Assembly (NCBI RefSeq): GCF_002878395.1
Contig: NC_061115.1
Location: 150,533,368-150,597,367 of the forward strand
Direction: 5' to 3'
Length of the DNA: 64,000 nucleotides
Origin: Capsicum annuum
Lineage: Eukaryota > Streptophyta > Magnoliopsida > Solanales > Solanaceae
In this document: positions 1 to 10,570 of the stretch, one piece after another
How the letters are laid out: each line of letters opens with the position of its first letter
Numbering within the stretch: position 1 is the stretch's first letter
Program-made: the position numbers and the translations under genes
The notes under the pieces: generated by a model
Database searches by the model: none
The model's input: only the letters and a program-made list of their open reading frames with translations
Told to the model about the DNA's origin: nothing

Positions 1-766
1 TGGGGCTTTCACCCATAAATTTTAATTCAGCAATCAAGTATTACTGAAGCCCAACATCATTAACCAAGAATCCAAAATAACAATAAGAAACCCACACGCA
101 TTTCAACCCTATTCCAACATAAACCCAAGATAGATGTTTAGCTTCTCATGAAGTTTGAAAGAATAAGTATACCCAAATTGAAATTCAAAGTTCCATTGAA
201 GAGGAAACACAAGGGTATTTTCAAATTCAACTTCTATTACAACTAATATCCTTGGAAAATCAACCACAATAATGTTTCCAAATTTAGTAGGGTTTTTAGA
301 ATGCCGAAACATGAATTCTAGTTTCAAGATATCCATAAAAGTGAAAGGGTTTTGGCCCTATAGAGAATTTGCGATTCAGCAACTTGAAATTATAAAACTG
401 CCTCTGGGCATTTGGCCACGCGATCGCAACTCCTGTGATCAAGATTGCCATTTCTTGATCGCGATCGTGACTCCCGCAATTGTGGTGAGCCCATCGTGAT
501 CGCCAACCTTGAATGATCCTGCCTTGTCATGATCACGATCGCGATAAAGAAGGGTTAGTCATTGCTCTTGATTTTCTAGATTTTACACTACTGTTCCCTT
601 TTTTTCCTTTTTAGCACACTTCACTTGTTTTCTTTCATTTACTTGTGAACCTGTAAAACATGGGAATTAGTTCCTTCAAATGATAAATTTGTCTCATTAA
701 CACCATTTAACCATAGTAATGGGCATAAATTCGGATGTTAATGAGTGGTAAATTTACCACTCATCA
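1..766 (-). mobile_element. Element D, 3' LTR (partial, runs off window)
   Basis: Read on the minus strand, the LTR starts at 766 with TGATGAGTGGTAAATTTACC and is preceded by a purine-rich tract. About 200 bp at 560-766 match 35700-35916, which ends in the same ACTCATCA, so the two are the LTR pair of one minus-strand element. The match weakens below about 540. The other end of this LTR lies outside the window. Small reading frames here have no recognisable homology. The family is unnamed; it resembles LTRs of gag-only gypsy-type elements (inference). Confidence 0.75.
418..547. repeat. GATC-rich palindrome cluster in D LTR
   Basis: Within about 130 bp there are many GATC-centred palindromes: GCGATCGC, GTGATC, TTGATCGCGATCGTGA, CGTGATCGCC, TGATCACGATCGCGAT. 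They are far denser than in neighbouring DNA. The right-hand D LTR keeps only a trace (GCGATCGT near 35689). The function is unknown. Confidence 0.6.
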
Positions 767-785
767 ACACCTCCAACTTAAACTT
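767..785 (-). promoter_or_regulatory. Element D polypurine tract
   Basis: On the minus strand the bases just before the LTR start read AAGTTTAAGTTGGAGGTGT, a purine-rich stretch in the position of a plus-strand primer. It fixes the minus orientation of D and the LTR boundary at 766/767. Confidence 0.6.
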
Positions 786-2348
786 TTGCTTATTTTCTAG
801 CAACACTACTTCTTATTGAATGAGACTATGCAATTATAAGCATAGTAGCTCTCAAGTAGCTCTCAATGAATTCAAACTTAGTTAGCACCAACAAGTAGCT
901 CTCAAGCATTGGTAAAGCTATTCTTAGAACTCCCCTACAACTGAAGCACAATCTTAAATATGCAAAAGACTTTAAAGAAGAATAATGTAATAATTACTTA
1001 TTCTCTAGAAGTGACTCTTCTTCAATAGAAACTCAAACTACACTCCTTTACCTCATTTTTGAAAGATGATGATTTCACCTGCCGTGATTAGTTTACACAC
1101 CTCCTCACAAAAAGAAATTTCCTCAAACTAAATTATCTATCATGGAACAAGGTATTCAATTGCAAACACTTACTCTCACAAAAATCTCTCAATGCGAGCA
1201 AATATCATACCATATGCTTGCCTTTATTTTCAATCACCACTACTAGGAGTACACTTTATTGGTGATCTCAAAGGACTTTTTCAAGATTGTAATGTATGCT
1301 CGGGGAAATGGTATGAGATCATTTGGGAATAAAGTGATTACACGCTCCTTAAATATCTATGTCACAGTATTCAATCAAATTTTTGACCATGGGCCACTTC
1401 ATTTGTTTCCTACTTCACACATGCCTACTTTCACTACCTTGATTAACCCATCTCTTTGAAAGAATTTTTATCTTAATCATTTTTAGTGTGCAATCTATGC
1501 TTTTTCCTTCTTTTGATGATTCTTTTCTTTTTCACCTTTTCACTTATTCTCTTTGCTTTGCTTTTAGGCATCCACTTACAATACCATGGCCCAAGGTCAC
1601 CTCTACCAAGATTTACCACCCCCAATTTAGGATTTTTCCCTCAAGTTGTTATTTTATGTCACAGGAGTGTAAGGTTCAAAAGACGGGTAAAATTAAAATG
1701 GTTCAAAGCTTGCAATGTGATTGCAAAAGAAAGGCTTGAGGGCTTAATATGTGTGAATAGGGACACTATTTTAAGTATAGTAGGCATTTTTGGCTAAAGT
1801 GGGTTTCCTTGTTCACAAAGAAGGCCTAAGATCATTAAACCAACCAAGCATAATTACAATTAGCCTTGTAGGACTAACTGGGAAAGTTCTAGATGATACA
1901 AGAAGGCATTAGAGTTAGACAACTCCGCTCACCGCACATAACATGCAAAATTTTGAAGGAGGCTCAATTTCATTTCCTACTACAAACAAAAGAGGTATTT
2001 ACTGTACACTACAAACTAAGGACCTTGGAGTCACAAAAAGAGGTAAAACATTGTTACAAAATTGTTCACGTCCATGGCCTTGGTTTTCAAAAATTTTTAA
2101 ATGAGGGGGGTATTTGATTCACATTTACACAACGCAAAATTCCCTATTGATGGAACAAAACCAAATAATCATCTAATATTTTTGCTCTCATGGAGGAAAA
2201 TCATATGGGTATTCAGACTTCACTATAGGCATAAGGGTGATCCAAAAACTCCAATGCTATGAGTACTTAGACTTCCCCTACATTTATGGCTCCAAATCAA
2301 ATCATGATGATTTTTCCTTAATAATGTCATCACTCAATCTATCATATG

Positions 2349-2353
2349 GAAAG
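2349..2353. repeat. Target-site duplication of element A, left copy (GAAAG)
   Basis: GAAAG immediately before the A LTR at 2354 matches GAAAG at 34570-34574, just after the other A LTR. A perfect 5-bp duplication is the expected LTR-retrotransposon footprint. Confidence 0.85.
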
Positions 2354-2984
2354 TGACACGATCCAAAACCAAGCCATGTCGTATGGGCATCTCAAGCCCA
2401 ACCTAAGCATCACATCAAATAATAAGGGTCGGATGAACTCCAACAATCAATCTATCAAAGTAAAGGAAAATAAGACTAATAGTCATAACTTAAACAATCT
2501 TTATACATTTCATTTATTCAACATTCCAACAAACACACCCAAGTCCACAGCCGTTCACAATACTTCTACATAAATCCGAAGTCTAAATAAGTAAATGTCA
2601 AGACATGCCCCCGACAATAGTCAAAAACAAATCCAAGACAAGAATATAATCATATGCTAAACACTATGAGATGTGTGAATTCTGAAATATGGAAGCTCAC
2701 CATTTCAATGTCAATCACTCGATCTTCTCAAACACTTGTCACTCCACAAGAAGGAAAGAAGATACTCCGGCCCCTGTGTTGCATTGGGATATATCGTCCG
2801 AAAATGGTTAGCAGTTGTAGCACTAGCATGTAATTCAAGGATAAGGATAAAATATCATTATCATTCAATACAAATTTAATATATCACATTCTACCACATT
2901 CATACACTTATCTATATACGTAGGTATATCACTTGCCAAACAAGGGAACTAGCCTTATCAACACTCCTAAAGCACTCATTCATT

Positions 2985-3330
2985 AGACATGAAGTGGAGG
3001 ACTCTAACCTTCCACACATATAGAATTCAATCAATTCTTATTAGGTAAAGGTCCTTAACCACATTCCCTTATTTTTAAAAAAAGAGACTCTAACCATTTA
3101 CATACTCGTTAAGCAAGGGACTCTATCCTCATGCTCTTCCATTAGGGTAGGGACTCTAACCGCAAGCCGTATTAGATAAGGGAATCTAACATAAGCCGAC
3201 ATCTTAGATTAAACAAGGAACTATAACCCCAAGAAATTTCATTTATGCAAGGGACTTTAACCACAAGCCATTGTGACTATCATAGTCGATATTTATTTAA
3301 TTAACAATTAAGGAATTTAACTCATTAACC
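2985..3330 (-). repeat. Degenerate array of about 45-bp units built on AGGGACTCTAACC (A LTR)
   Basis: Eight or so variants of GGGACTCTAACC (GGACTCTAACC, GAGACTCTAACC, GGGACTCTATCC, GGGACTTTAACC) recur every 35-55 bp, separated by AT-rich spacers with TTAAGCAAG or TTAGATAAG. The same array lies in the other A LTR (16735-16865 and 21630-21800) and, inverted, in the B LTRs. Confidence 0.7.
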
Positions 3331-4121
3331 AATTCAGCACTATAAATGACCACAAGGTCTTCATGGGAGCATTCGTCACTAAAATATTTCAATAGGCTAA
3401 TGAATTAATTCAATTAATCACACAATTCAATTTATGGTCATCCAGACCCTTAAAATCCATTCATTCCTCATTCGCAATCTTATACCATACTTTATCTCTA
3501 ACACAATTCAAGTTCAATATCTTGTTTAGGGACTTTAAACCATTATTAGCCATCAAACCAACAAGGTCATAAATTACACAATATATTTACATTATTATTT
3601 ACCATCCACTCATACTTATTGGTCCCTTGCCCTAGTTCCAAACATCATCAATATATGACTAGACAATTCACTTCAATATTTTCATAAACACCTTGTGTGC
3701 ATGCCTTTATCAAGGTTAAATTTCATAGTAGAAATCATCAGTATCAGGGTTACTCAAGACCCCGATGTTAAACCACCAACAACAAGCACCTACATGTGCA
3801 AATCATCGCCAATATCATTTACAAATACAAGTCTAAGCAAGAACACACATTAGTTATCCCAAGGTATCAAAACCGTTTATATTTGATTTTAAAACATTCA
3901 TTTATAAGACAAATCTATGTCTAATTCACATGGTATTTGAGTTCAAAACAAGGGACAGAGTCACATGCCTTAGACCACTTGATTCATCAAAAGGGAATGA
4001 CTTCATTTTTTCTCTAGAAGAACACCCTTGCAATCTTAGCCTCCAACTCTTCCAAAATGTGTTTGAGAGAGTATTTAGGATGTTTGATCCACTCAAAATA
4101 TGTTTTAGGAAGCCACATATA

Positions 4122-4129
4122 CTTATATA
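4122..4129 (-). promoter_or_regulatory. Putative TATA box of A 3' LTR
   Basis: The minus strand reads TATATAAG, about 480 bp into the LTR. The same octamer occurs at the same place in the other A LTR (22638-22630) and as TATATAAG or CATATAAG in the B LTRs (32605-32612, 23242-23249). Conservation across LTRs supports a promoter core. Confidence 0.6.
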
Positions 4130-4199
4130 GTGAGGGGACTAAGGATTTTAGGGTAGGAAATGACTATAGGATCATCAACTAAAAGCTAGAAAATGACTG

Positions 4200-4570
4200 T
4201 CTAGGTGGGTACGGCTCACTTAAGTCAATCGTAACCTAGGGTATGAGTGGTACCCTTACTCGAATCCTAGGATTCACATAGGATTCATACACTGGTTAGG
4301 GTTTGACTACCCAACCTAGACACATATCCAAAGGTAACGACTTGAACCCTAAACCATACCCCTAACTCATACCAAAATTAGTGCACTGATGTTTAAGACA
4401 ACGCTCTATACGACTAGGTTTGGTACAACTCGTACCCTAATATATGATTGAGTGGAGACTAACTCATACCTAGGTCAATGAGTAACCCCTACCACTCTAC
4501 CTAGGGTATGAGAGGGGTCACCAAGGTCGTATATAAGGGTACAACTGGTATCCGTACTCGTACCTAGTTC
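4200..4570. repeat. Imperfect palindromes around GGTACGACTCGTACC in A LTR U3
   Basis: At least ten variants of CCTAGGGTATGAG, GAGTGGTACCC and GTACGACTGGTACC lie head-to-head over 370 bp upstream of the putative TATA box. They recur at 22700-23030, 32130-32530 and 34480-34510 in the other A and B LTRs. Confidence 0.65.
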
Positions 4571-4609
4571 AATGACTTAAATGTAAGGGTCTAATGTCGA
4601 GGTGTTTCA

Positions 4610-4623
4610 ATTTTCCCCTACTT
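4610..4623 (-). promoter_or_regulatory. Element A polypurine tract
   Basis: The minus strand reads AAGTAGGGGAAAAT directly before the LTR start TGAAACACC, matching AAGTGGGGGAGAAT at the same place in element B (32073-32086). Confidence 0.8.
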
Positions 4624-4642
4624 GGATCATTCATCCTCAAAT

Positions 4643-5125
4643 CACTACTAGAAATTACCCCTATGACAATGGTTCAAAAACCGTTGTGATAGATACAAAA
4701 ACCATTGCGATTGAGCTACCACAATGTTTGGCAGGTGTTGCATATGTGAGCGTTGCGATAGAGCTACCACAATGACTTTTGGGATGGTTTCTACAACCAT
4801 TACAATACATAAACCTATTGCAATGGTTTATTTTATCTCATATTGGGACACTTTATATTGTCTATAGCAACAGTTAAGAACCGTTGCATTAAACTATATT
4901 GCAATGACAGGAAAGCATTGCAATAATCCTATTACAACAATTTTCAAATATCTATTTCAGCATTTACTGATCTTTTGCAACGACTTTTAACTAGCTACTG
5001 CAATGCTTTTTTGACACCTATTGCAGCGCTTTTTTGCTACCTATTGCAACTCTTTTGGACACCTATTGCAATATATTTTTACTATCTATTGCAATGATTT
5101 TTGTCACCTATTGCAATGATGACTA
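4643..5125. repeat. K left terminal and subterminal repeats
   Basis: After the 18-bp TIR come many copies, in both orientations, of a motif near TTGCAATGGTT, including a near-exact direct repeat TTGCGATNGAGCTACCACAATG (split by one variable base) and a run of CACCTATTGCAA units at 5020-5120. In CACTA elements such repeats are transposase-binding sites (family knowledge). Confidence 0.8.
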
Positions 5126-5204
5126 TATATACACACACATCCCAACAAAATCTTTCATGTATATAATAATCTAAATTAAAATTTTATGCAACAAACTAGT
5201 AATC

Positions 5205-6345
5205 TAATTATCCTTCTCATAAGATGCCAACATAGCCAAGTAAAACACTGGAGAATATATCCAAGTGCAAATTAATTGAATACATATCACCAAGTTCTTC
5301 AATCTTCCTTTAAAGCTCCTCCTGCGAGCAGAGTGATCTTTTCAAGTCATTAGTAAGGGCATATCCACTGAGTGTTAGTTTCTTTTCAATCATATGTTGA
5401 TCTTGAAACAACAAATGCTCTGTATTTTCATTTTCTCCTAAATTCTGAACAACATCTGCATACCCAAGGAACTGTGATTGTGAAGGTTCTGGAGTTTCTT
5501 GCTTGATGAGGTTTCATTAGTCTCAAACATGGACACGACCTCCGATGAAAGAAGCTCCAAATCCTTTTGCAGCTTATCTACTGCAATAGAATAATTCAAA
5601 TGGGCTCTTTTCAAAGATGCTTCTGAAGTAGCAACTCTTCTCTTGAGCTCCTTATTAAGTGTCCAAATCACGTCTCTCATTAGCAAGCTTTAATAAGCGC
5701 TGACTTATATCTTGTTGCATTAATTCTACTTCAGCTTTGCTATTTGAAATTGTATAAAGGCAATTTGAATGTTTATTCCTTTGACTCTGGAACTCTACCA
5801 GCATTTGCTTCTGATTTTTCTCGAGTTCTTGAACAAGAGCTTTATAGTAAAACTCCATCTGATCCATTTTTCTCAATAGATTTTCTTTTTCAACGTTTTC
5901 CTAATCCACTTCTCTTACCAGATCAAAAATTTCGGCTTTCATTGCATCAATAGCAACAGTGGAATCAGTTCCTTGAGACACCAGCGGGGGTATGCCAATA
6001 TGATGAAGCAAATTTTTTCGTGTACAAAGATCCAATTCCAACCCAAGAGCTGGGAAAGGCTATTCGACATTGGGTAAAGTTGTCAATGTAGTCTCTTTTA
6101 CATCCACTGATTTTACTCTATTTAGCAATGACATGTCATCTCTTTCTCCTAGTTTGATCCCCCATACAATTTGAAGCAATGCCTCCAATTCCGAATAAAG
6201 AAACCTGCAATCTCTTTCATAGAATCCAAGACAAACATTATTTGGAAGTTCTTTGATCCTATCTTCAGCCACTGATATTCCTTTAATCCATCTTTGCTGT
6301 AGATCTTGAACTAAGTGGCAAGAATCAGTACCACAACTTTCACCA
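5205..6345 (-). pseudogene. Captured fragment of a long plant coiled-coil protein (EEIG1/EHBP1 C2-NT type, At1g22060-like)
   Basis: The minus strand reads almost continuously for about 380 codons with a strongly coiled-coil composition. Landmarks are EDRIKELPNN, YSELEALLQI, LNRVKSVDVKETTL (6270-6070), GIPPLVSQGTDSTVAIDAMK (near 5985-5930), ENLLRKMDQMEFYYKALVQE (near 5890-5835), SKAEVELMQQDISQRLLK, LNKELKRRVATSEASLK (5660-5610) and DLELLSSEVVSMFETNE (5565-5510). The frame resumes after a one-base slip as PEPSQSQFLGYADVVQNLGE. Lesions are two in-frame stops before 5870, the slip near 5510 and a stop near 5300. From memory this matches the C-terminal part of plant 'sporulation-specific protein 15-like' coiled-coil proteins; that name was not searched. 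It has no start and no N-terminal C2 domain. A truncated host-gene copy moved by K is the best explanation. Confidence 0.65.
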
Positions 6346-7117
6346 TGATTTTAATATATTGATTTCAAAGTTTAGTCTTTCAATACAATCTTTGAAATTT
6401 TACAACTGCTAGGTATCCCAGAGAATCGACATAGTCATACAGCGATTGTAATTTTGTAGTACAATGAAATCTTCTCTCCTTAACACTTTCCATAAGTGCC
6501 AAAAGATGAATGATCCAAATAAAAAAACAAATTGATTAACATACTGGCCTGAATACCTTTCTGTCCACTGAGAATCGCATAAAAATTATTTAAAGCATTA
6601 GCGGCAGGGATTCTACAATTCTTTTTGCAGTTGTTCCTACCCCACTCCCTCTAGTCATCTACATTTAACAATTAACATAACATTCTGCTCAACCTTAAGA
6701 AACCTATTAATTGGCTAGTTCTAGATACTTTCCAGGATTCCTTACTTCTTTTTCTTGTAAGTAACATAGCTGGACAGCTTCTTCTATTCAAAATCTTTCA
6801 AACTCACATCATTCAAGATGCGAAGTCAACGGGACTCGATGAGAAAAACTCTAGCTTCATGGCGTTCTTTGGAGCTAGAAGAATTAATAGAATGAAACAA
6901 ATTATTGAAAAGCAATGACGGAACATCAAGAAATAAGATCAGGCTTGAACAATTATATTTTAATCTTGGCTGAAAAAAATGTCTTTCACCAAAATTCATA
7001 AAAAAGGGTAGTCCGTGCACAAATTTGTAAACGTGTCTTCCAAAGCAAACTGCTTCACCAAAATTTGTATTAATTTTTTTTTTTGAAGAACAAAGTTGTA
7101 GAATAAAAACCAAGAGC
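6346..7117. other. K interior between captured fragments, no clear gene
   Basis: AT-rich sequence with short open stretches but no recognised domain. The minus strand near 6620-6560 has a short exon-like piece (IPAANALNNFYAILSGQ) that I cannot place. This stretch may be intron or genomic flank carried along with the captured genes. Confidence 0.4.
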
Positions 7118-7575
7118 AACATGATTATCTGTGTAACATCAGGACCCTTCTTAGGTTCAGGGCCCAATGACAACAGTTTCTCCATGTGCATTTTAACTTT
7201 CAGCAGCTTCTCTTTCAGCAGCTTCATGTACTGCTCTTTCCCTAGCCTCTTTTTCCTCCTTTTTTTCCTTTCAACTTCAGCAGCTTCCCTCTTCAGGTGT
7301 TCTTTCTCTTCTATCCTCTGGCACTATCTATCCTAGTAAACGACAAACAGTTTATCAATGTAAGGCTTTTTACCTGTCATAAAGAAACTTGAAGAGGGGA
7401 AAGGCATATTTGGATCCTAAAAGCACTTACTTGATCATCTTCTAGTGCAGCACGATAAGCAACATCTTTATCCTTCCTCAAACATATATTGTTTCTTCTT
7501 TCTTCAACCTCAACCCTGGCCATGACAAGTAAGGGGCACTTTCCTCGATCACTCTTTGCAATACTGTAAGCAATT
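7118..7575 (-). pseudogene. Captured fragment of a PUX10/FAF-type UBX protein gene, intron retained
   Basis: Two exon-like blocks on the minus strand. The first (7575-7431) reads LQRVIEES...ARVEVEERRNN...DVAYRAALEDDQ with one frameshift, and ends at a GTAAGT donor (7430-7425). After about 106 bp the second begins behind a CAG acceptor (7321-7319). It reads a Glu/Arg/Ala-rich helix (EHLKREAAEVERKK, EARERAVHEAAEREAAE across a slip) and then SLGPEPKKGPDVTQ at about 7170-7130. In plant UBX-domain proteins of the PUX10/FAF group the same order (ERR...R, AYRAALEADQ-like, charged helix, GPEPEKGPDVTQ-like) leads into the UBX domain. The UBX domain itself is absent here. The retained intron means capture was from DNA, not from an mRNA copy. 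Family assignment is from memory. Confidence 0.6.
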
Positions 7576-7811
7576 CTTAGGAGATTTCAGCCCTTCTTCC
7601 TGCAGAGCATTGTTCACTAAAAAAAGTAAACAAGTCATCGGTCTAGTAGAAGATTCAAAGAAGCAGGTTTATTTTTCTACACACAATGAATTCATTGAGG
7701 CAAGTGTGCTTTCCTCGAAAAATAAAAGCATCAACAATAGTATGACAGCTCTATGTTGCCTTTTATTTATGTGGGACTCTTTACCTTTTTTATGAGACTT
7801 TTTTTTAAGCT

Positions 7812-7930
7812 AGTAACTTCTTTTTGCACGACTCATAAGAGGCAAATAGAGCATCAATTGGTGAATCATCCTCCTCAACAGAAGAGAGTTCTTTAGCCTC
7901 TGGTCTAAATCTGACCCTTGAACTAACCTA
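7812..7930 (-). pseudogene. Exon-like open stretch of unknown origin inside K
   Basis: The minus strand reads VSSRVRFRPEAKELSSVEED then DSPIDALFASYESCKKKLL without a stop, preceded by GATGTAG, a plausible acceptor. The acidic, low-complexity composition looks like real protein sequence, but I do not recognise the family. It could belong to a different gene from its neighbour, because PUX10-like proteins do not carry this piece as far as I recall. Confidence 0.35.
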
Positions 7931-9400
7931 CATCAGAACAAATGGAACATAGATCAGAAAATGAGAAAGACCCAAATCAAGAAATCTGCAAATTGAACGA
8001 AGAGAAAAAAGATCTAATTTCTCATTGTCAAGAATGACTAGTAAATTTATTCTTTTTTTCTAGAACATTTATTTAAATTGCCTTATTGGCATAGTCAATT
8101 AACAGTCTAAATGAAGCTGGTATACGATTCAGGAGTTCAGCAACTACAGAGATATTCGCGACAATGATTAAAGGCGAGGAAACAATAGATCATATAGGAA
8201 GTAGCAGAAGCTGATTTGACCAACAAAGATGTATCAGGAACTTAGACTTTGGTGATAAGGAAACCTTTATGACATTTACATCTTCGTTTGAAAGATTAAA
8301 AACTCAATCATATTTCACGCTAGGATGGTGATAAGTACCTAATCTTAAAAGTAGAATTGATACTCTAGATCACCAAATGAAGCACAAAGGGAGTATCCAT
8401 CACCAACTGTGTCCTCCAAGAAGAGTTTGCTGGTGCTAAAAATAATCAGACCTTATTAATGTGATCATGGCTAGTCTCTCCTAAAAATAGGACTTTCCTA
8501 GTAACAGAGTCATCATGCTTGTTCTCATTTCTTGACGGCAAACCTCTTTCCCTAAGTTCCCTTTGTTGCTCAAATTCTATGCAAGAAAATGCAACTTTTG
8601 TCACTGTCTCATAAGAAAAATCATGTGGCTTTAGATATTAAGATGTGCTACCTAAATCCTGTTTTAGATGTTAGTAACTGAACTATGACATGGAGAAATA
8701 ACATGCAATTAAACATAAGGGAAAAAATAAATATTTACAGAATACATATAAATGTAACTACAAATACCAAACTAATATGAACAAAGAAAAGTAATCATCA
8801 CATAGAATTGTGTGGGGCAAAGATTGACAGGTAGATCAGATATCCTACATTCATGCTGATATATTATTGTCCTAACGTGATGATGTTCATGTTGTAGGCT
8901 AATGAGTATCAAACTGATGAAGATTAAGCCTGACAAGCTTGACATAGCAGATTATAAAAATTCACTTAGGTCTGTTAACGGTTCAGCAAGAAAGAAGAAG
9001 TAAGGTTACTGATTCAGCGATCCCTATCGAGTCCATCACCCATTCTGCTCATGTAAATATTAAAATGGTACACAACAATCGAAAAATAGAAATGTACTTG
9101 TAATAGAAACTCAATATATAGTTCCAAGCAGGTGTTTAGGTGGAGTATACTTAATGTAAATGCAGCTGCATGATAGGCATTGGTTTTTCCTAAGAGCAGT
9201 TCTTGAGTTCTAAATGATGGGAAGTGGTGAAAACAAAAAGGACGTCCTCTACCTAACTTAACTAACGGTAATTATAGTTTTAGGTAGTGAACATATCAAT
9301 TGAGAATACTTTTCTTATATCAACAAAAACACAATTAGTTATAACACATCATTATGTCTTAAAACACAAATCTACGAGCAGACAAGAGCACATGGACAAG
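7931..9400. other. K interior, no supported gene
   Basis: About 1.5 kb of AT-rich DNA with stops in all frames. A possible short plus-strand exon (8898-8996, ending ...NSLRSVNGSARKKK then a stop, after a TTGTAG acceptor) is the only coding-like trace, and I cannot assign it. Confidence 0.4.
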
Positions 9401-9404
9401 AAAA

Positions 9405-9640
9405 AAGGGAGTGTTAAACCTTTCAAATAATCACTTCTTTCGAAATGTAACTTTTGATGTTCGGAGTTTTCAGTTGATTGATCTGTTTAACAACTATTTT
9501 CAAGGACTAGCATCTGATAAATTTGATTTCCGAGTTATGGAAAATTGCTTTACAGGGTCATTGAACCTAAGGAGTTTAGATAGAAACTCTCTTTACTATA
9601 ATTACAAATATCCAACTCCAAATTTGGAACTAGTCTCACC
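9405..9640 (+). pseudogene. Captured leucine-rich-repeat fragment
   Basis: The plus-strand open frame reads LNLSNNHFFRNVTF, then FQLIDLFNNYFQGLAS and NCFTGSLNLRSLDRN. The repeated L-x-L-S/F-N-N-x-F/Y-x-G spacing is that of plant extracellular LRRs (receptor-like kinase or protein type), covering about two repeats and the edge of a cap. There is no signal peptide, kinase or upstream repeat. Orientation is opposite to the other captured pieces, so it is a separate capture. Gene identity is unknown. Confidence 0.45.
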
Positions 9641-10240
9641 ATAAACATTATCACAACATCAAATTGAAGAGGTGAACATGTAATCTGCAGCGTGTAAGTG
9701 CATTATTAACTTGTTGGGAAATCCGATAAATATAACCTTAATGTTTGAGAGCAAATTGGCAAAGCAAATTGAGTTCAATAGATAACATTAGATGGAATTA
9801 TTTTAAAAACTAAGGATACTGGAAATATGTACCAAAATATTAAACATCACCCAAAAAAGATAATATTGCAGAAAGACTAGGTCCAAAAAAGAACAATATG
9901 GTGTTACTCTACATCATCAATATCAAAACTAATAGTAATACATGATAAGAGGCAATCCACACAACCATATATACCAAAAATCCTTTTTTTCAAGCTCCTT
10001 GACTAGGATTTCTGATTTCCAACTCATTTTCAAATCATAAAGGATCATTCGCTAAAAGAAAATCCCAAAATAGAAACTAAAAAAATTAGGTCAAAATTAT
10101 CAATTATAAGAATACACTAACCTTAAAATCACCAAATTAAAAAAGAAAACCCAAATTTTCTCAAAAATTGAAATGCAAATTGTGAGATGAAATTAAATTG
10201 GTTGTCTGAGCAGTGGAGAAGCTGATTTCTAGTCGGAGAA
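9641..10240. other. K interior, no supported gene
   Basis: AT-rich with multiple stops in every frame and A-rich runs. I see nothing beyond generic transposon interior. Confidence 0.4.
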
Positions 10241-10570
10241 TTGGTGGTCGAAGCACGCACTGGTGGTTGATTGGTGGTGATTGTGGTCGCGTACTAGTGG
10301 TGTTTGGTCGGAGTATACGGGTAGTGCGTGGTCGGAGCTACTGGTGGTGTGTGGTCAGAGCTACTGAGCTATGTGGTTGGAGCTACTGCGGTATGTGGTC
10401 GGAGCTACTAGTGGTTTGTGGTGTAATGACGGAGCGTACTGGTGGTGTGTGGTCGGAGCTACTGTGGTGTGTGGTCGGAGCTACTAGTGGTGTGTGGTGT
10501 GTGGTGTGTGGTGTGTGGTGGACAGAGCGTACCACTGGTGGTGTGTGGTCGAGCGTACTGGGGTGTGTAA
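10241..10570. repeat. GT-rich minisatellite (about 20-30 bp units) near the right end of K
   Basis: Units of the form GTGTGGTCGGAGCTACTGGTG recur about ten times with variable spacers, and GTGTGGT runs at 10490-10520. One strand is almost free of A and rich in G and T, unlike the AT-rich surroundings. A 128-codon frame across it is a by-product of the repeat. Confidence 0.8.

Larger units (their letters stand above)
767..2353 (-). mobile_element. Element D internal region, downstream half (no coding)
   Basis: About 1.6 kb between the D 3' LTR and the left end of element A. I find no reverse transcriptase, integrase or RNase H similarity in any frame; the longest frames (66-103 codons) look random. 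It reads continuously into 34575 once A is removed (GGAGAAGC on one side, TTTCCATATG on the other, minus strand), so it is the 3' part of D. D therefore appears to lack pol. Confidence 0.6.
2354..4609 (-). mobile_element. Element A 3' LTR
   Basis: Bounded on the plus strand by TGACACGATCC and GGTGTTTCA, so the minus strand reads TGAAACACC to GTCA. It matches 16097-16868 plus 21626-23032 plus 34473-34569 in order. The minus-strand order is a palindrome-rich U3, then TATATAAG at 4129-4122, then a long leader containing the array of short repeats at 2985-3330. Confidence 0.88.

Noticed and set aside
1486..1797. 103-codon plus-strand frame, signal-peptide-like start
   Set aside because: Opposite strand of the D internal region; no homology, and T-rich DNA explains the hydrophobic start.
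5438..7227. K interior frames as CACTA transposase
   Set aside because: The coiled-coil and UBX-like words do not resemble TNP1/TNP2-type proteins, and no DDE-like transposase block is visible.
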